From Halomonas citrativorans (lineage in GTDB: Bacteria > Pseudomonadota > Gammaproteobacteria > Pseudomonadales > Halomonadaceae), in contig NZ_FUKM01000048.1 in the NCBI RefSeq assembly GCF_900163645.1, positions 62,001 through 126,000 of the forward strand: a stretch of DNA of 64,000 bases, written 5' to 3'. Below are positions 61,871 through 64,000 of the stretch, piece after piece. The translations under genes were made by a program, and so were the position numbers. The first letter of the stretch is position 1. The number at the start of each line of letters is the position of its first letter. The notes beneath the pieces are model-generated. The model did not search any database and was not told the origin of the DNA. It was given only the letters and a program-made list of their open reading frames with translations.

Positions 61871-62466
61871 ACAGCCTCCTTATCTTCGCCCACCACGATA
61901 ATAGTATCGTTAAGATAATGATAAGGGGGCACTTCTAGATTCGTCGGTGCAGGCATACCGGTATATACGCGCCCCGCCAAATCAAAACGCGAACCATGGC
62001 ACGGGCAAAAAAAACCACCTGACCAGTCATCATTACTATCCGCCTGCGCGTCTGGCTCAGGCCGATACAGTGGCGAACAGCCAAAATGCGTGCAGAGGCC
62101 AATCAACACCCCCACTTCTGGCTTAATCGAGCGAAGCGCTCCTTGTACATAGGCAGGTTGCTGAGGGTGATTTGAATCAGGGTCTGCCAAGCGCTCTGTC
62201 GCCACGGTTTCAGTGCGCGCTATCATTTCAGGCGTTCGTCGAATAATCCATACGGGTCTACCCCGCCACTCAACGGTCATACGCTGACCAGGATGCAGCT
62301 TGGATATATCAGCTTGAACCGGCGCCGCCGCCGCTCGCGCCCTTGCACTGGGTTGCCACGAGGCCACAAAGGGGACGGCCACGCCGACCATGCCAACCGC
62401 TCCTATAACGGAGGTAGCGCCAACAAGGAAACGTCGTCGACCTTTATTGATGCCGCGCTCTGTCAT
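61867..62466 (-). CDS. petA: Rieske iron-sulfur protein of the bc1 complex
   Basis: 199 residues. N-terminal Tat-type signal anchor (RRRFLVGATS), then the 2Fe-2S domain with Cys125-THFG-Cys130 box (His127) and CPCHGSRFD (Cys154, Cys156, His157). The order petA-petB-petC is canonical. GGGAGAGG precedes the ATG. The 165 bases upstream presumably hold the operon promoter, but no good match was found. Confidence 0.96.
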   Translation of the reverse strand: MTERGINKGRRRFLVGATSVIGAVGMVGVAVPFVASWQPSARARAAAAPVQADISKLHPGQRMTVEWRGRPVWIIRRTPEMIARTETVATERLADPDSNHPQQPAYVQGALRSIKPEVGVLIGLCTHFGCSPLYRPEPDAQADSNDDWSGGFFCPCHGSRFDLAGRVYTGMPAPTNLEVPPYHYLNDTIIVVGEDKEAV

Positions 62467-62631
62467 GCAAGGCCTCTCCCATTAGCGTGATGTGTGGTCA
62501 CCCGATGTGCACAAGAACGAATCTACGAATGCTATACGATAAATAGTCGGATATCTTTGATAGCCGTCATGCTGTTCCAGGACCGCCAAACTAACATGGT
62601 GTTAATGCATTACGCTTTTTGATTTTACAAT

Positions 62632-62664
62632 AAAAAACGCCCAGGCCGATGGCCTGGGCGTTTT
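62632..62664 (-). terminator. Intrinsic terminator after rpsI
   Basis: A 14-bp perfect stem (62634-62647 with 62651-62664), GC-rich, followed on the minus strand by six T. Confidence 0.9.
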
Positions 62665-62683
62665 GCCGCATAAGCGTTGAAAA

Positions 62684-63073
62684 TTAACGCTTGGAGAACT
62701 GCGGACGACGACGTGCTTTGCGCAGGCCGACTTTCTTACGCTCAACTTGACGCGCGTCACGCGTTACGTAGCCAGCGGCACGCAGCGTAGGACGCAGGTC
62801 TTCGTTGTAGTTCATCAGGGCACGAGTAATGCCGTGACGGATAGCGCCAGCCTGAGAAGAACCACCGCCACCAGCGACAGTTACAAAAATATCGAACTGG
62901 CTCAGGGTTTCAGTCAATTCAAGCGGCTGACGAACTACCATACGACCAGTAACGCGACCGAAATACAGGTCGAGATCTTGGTTGTTAACGGTAATTTTGC
63001 CAGAGCCCGGCTTCATAAACACGCGAGCGGTGGAAGTCTTGCGGCGCCCGGTACCGTAATACTGCTGTGTCAT
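62684..63073 (-). CDS. rpsI: 30S ribosomal protein S9
   Basis: 129 residues. Begins [17 protein letters not shown] and ends in the conserved basic tail [17 protein letters not shown] that reaches the P-site. Follows rplM by 13 bases, as in most bacteria. Confidence 0.98.
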   Translation of the reverse strand: MTQQYYGTGRRKTSTARVFMKPGSGKITVNNQDLDLYFGRVTGRMVVRQPLELTETLSQFDIFVTVAGGGGSSQAGAIRHGITRALMNYNEDLRPTLRAAGYVTRDARQVERKKVGLRKARRRPQFSKR

Positions 63074-63086
63074 GGCGAAGATTTCC

Positions 63087-63515
63087 TCAGAGGTTCAGTT
63101 CAAGCGGCTGTTGGGCAGCATGCGGATGCTCGGCACCGGCGTACACTTTTAACTTGGTATACATGGCACGACCCAACGGACCTTTCGGCAACATGCCTTT
63201 AACGGCAAACTCAATGATGCGCTCGGGCGCATGATCAAGCATTTTGTCGAATGTCATGGTACGCAGGCCGCCCGGGTAACCGGTGTGGCGATAATAGGTT
63301 TTAGCCTTCGCCTTGTTGCCAGTCACTTGGACTTTTTCAGCGTTGATGACAACGATGTAGTCGCCAGTATCAACGTGAGGAGTAAATTCGGGCTTATGCT
63401 TGCCACGCAGGCGGCGAGCAATCTCGGTTGCCAGACGACCGAGCGTTTTGTCCGTAGCGTCGACAACATACCAGTCGCGCTGGACGGACTGCGGCTTAGC
63501 ACTGAACGTCTTCAT
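63087..63515 (-). CDS. rplM: 50S ribosomal protein L13
   Basis: 142 residues, exactly the E. coli length from MKTFSAKP, which fixes the ATG at 63515 over an in-frame GTG at 63527. [16 protein letters not shown] and [11 protein letters not shown] are signature stretches. Leads the rplM-rpsI operon with its own promoter and ~110-base leader. Confidence 0.98.
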   Translation of the reverse strand: MKTFSAKPQSVQRDWYVVDATDKTLGRLATEIARRLRGKHKPEFTPHVDTGDYIVVINAEKVQVTGNKAKAKTYYRHTGYPGGLRTMTFDKMLDHAPERIIEFAVKGMLPKGPLGRAMYTKLKVYAGAEHPHAAQQPLELNL

Positions 63516-63628
63516 GGATGAAATCACCAGATTAAGTGTGTTGGGTGGCTAACACCGTCAAGCAGTGAAGCACCTTCCCTATTTTTTTTGGTTGCCAAGC
63601 TTAGCCTGACAACATGTAGCGAGGCGGC

Positions 63629-63657
63629 ATTCTACAGTATGGCGCTGGACAAGTTAA
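63629..63657 (-). promoter_or_regulatory. Promoter of rplM-rpsI
   Basis: TTAACT (63652-63657) and TAGAAT (63629-63634) are 17 bases apart on the minus strand. The -10 matches at five of six bases, the -35 at four. Confidence 0.62.
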
Positions 63658-63700
63658 GCCCTAATCGTGGCTTTTCTTACCGACCGGGCCATAAACCTCA

Positions 63701-64000
63701 TCACGGCTTATGGGGCAGCGCCAAATATTCGCGCGACTGCATTTCCTGAAGGCGCGACAGCGTACGCTGAAACTCAAAGGTTAGCTTACCGTCACTATAA
63801 AGCTCTTCTACCGGCACCTCTGCTGACATTAATAGCTTTACCCCGCGATCATAAAACTCATCGACCATATTGATAAAGCGGCGCGCCTGATCGTCATGCT
63901 TGGCTTCCATCCGCTTCACATTCGACACAAGCACCGTATTGAAGCTACGCGCTAATTCAATATAGTCATTCTGGCTACGCGGCCCATCGCAGAGCTCCAG
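63701..64000 (-). CDS. zapE: ZapE/AFG1-like division ATPase, C-terminal part
   Basis: The last 99 codons of a gene that begins beyond the right edge. The segments ELARSFNTVLVSNVKRM, RRFINMVDEFYDRGVKL and FEFQRTLSRLQEMQS match the C-terminus of ZapE, an AAA+ ATPase that in E. coli destabilises FtsZ. zapE upstream of rplM is the conserved place. No ATP motif is in view, so activity is inferred from the family. Confidence 0.93.
   Translation of the reverse strand: MELCDGPRSQNDYIELARSFNTVLVSNVKRMEAKHDDQARRFINMVDEFYDRGVKLLMSAEVPVEELYSDGKLTFEFQRTLSRLQEMQSREYLALPHKP

Overview
The window is a gene-dense stretch of core chromosome from a gammaproteobacterium. The gene order closely follows Pseudomonas-type blocks, the GC content looks like mid-50s percent by eye, and the proteins most resemble Halomonas/Halomonadaceae (inference; no search was run). 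I see no insertion sequence, prophage, CRISPR array, tRNA or rRNA operon. Almost everything is housekeeping, so the interest lies in small ORFs, leaders and what is missing from conserved clusters.

Left block (1-13450, mostly minus strand): rluC, a HAD phosphatase and sppA, then (past the plus-strand maf gene) the fatty-acid/envelope operon yceD-rpmF-plsX-fabD-fabG-acpP-fabF-pabC-mltG-tmk-holB-pilZ-tatD. fabH is absent from its usual place. yceD has a near-consensus sigma70 promoter so close to its ATG that its mRNA should be almost leaderless. RNase E (rne, plus strand) is preceded by a 670-base non-coding leader with a hairpin just before the start codon.

Middle block (17391-27687): murB, a low-molecular-weight phosphatase, kdsB, a Trm112-like protein, lpxK, msbA and comEC form a lipid A/Kdo/DNA-uptake cluster. 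A DUF2062 gene and a lolC-lolD pair follow, with no lolE. At 27910-29886 an aguA-aguB agmatine-to-putrescine pair joins this block to a second conserved block.

Right block (30036-64000): a Nudix-ThiE fusion, argJ, secA, dciA, lpxC, and the full dcw division/wall cluster ftsZ-ftsA-ftsQ-ddlB-murC-murG-ftsW-murD-mraY-murF-murE-ftsI-ftsL-rsmH. The cluster has no mraZ, and the RNase P RNA gene abuts rsmH directly. Then come rsmI, lpoA, yraN, gmhA/diaA, dolP, sspB-sspA, the cytochrome bc1 genes petABC, rplM-rpsI and a partial zapE.

The most exciting candidate is a 115-residue ORF (35195-35542) directly upstream of secA. It has an N-terminal signal/anchor segment and ends in Arg-Gly-Pro-Pro-Ala-stop. 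This is the layout of E. coli SecM (arrest end Arg-Ala-Gly-Pro) and of RAPP-type arrest peptides. I propose it is a SecM-like translation-arrest secretion monitor controlling secA.
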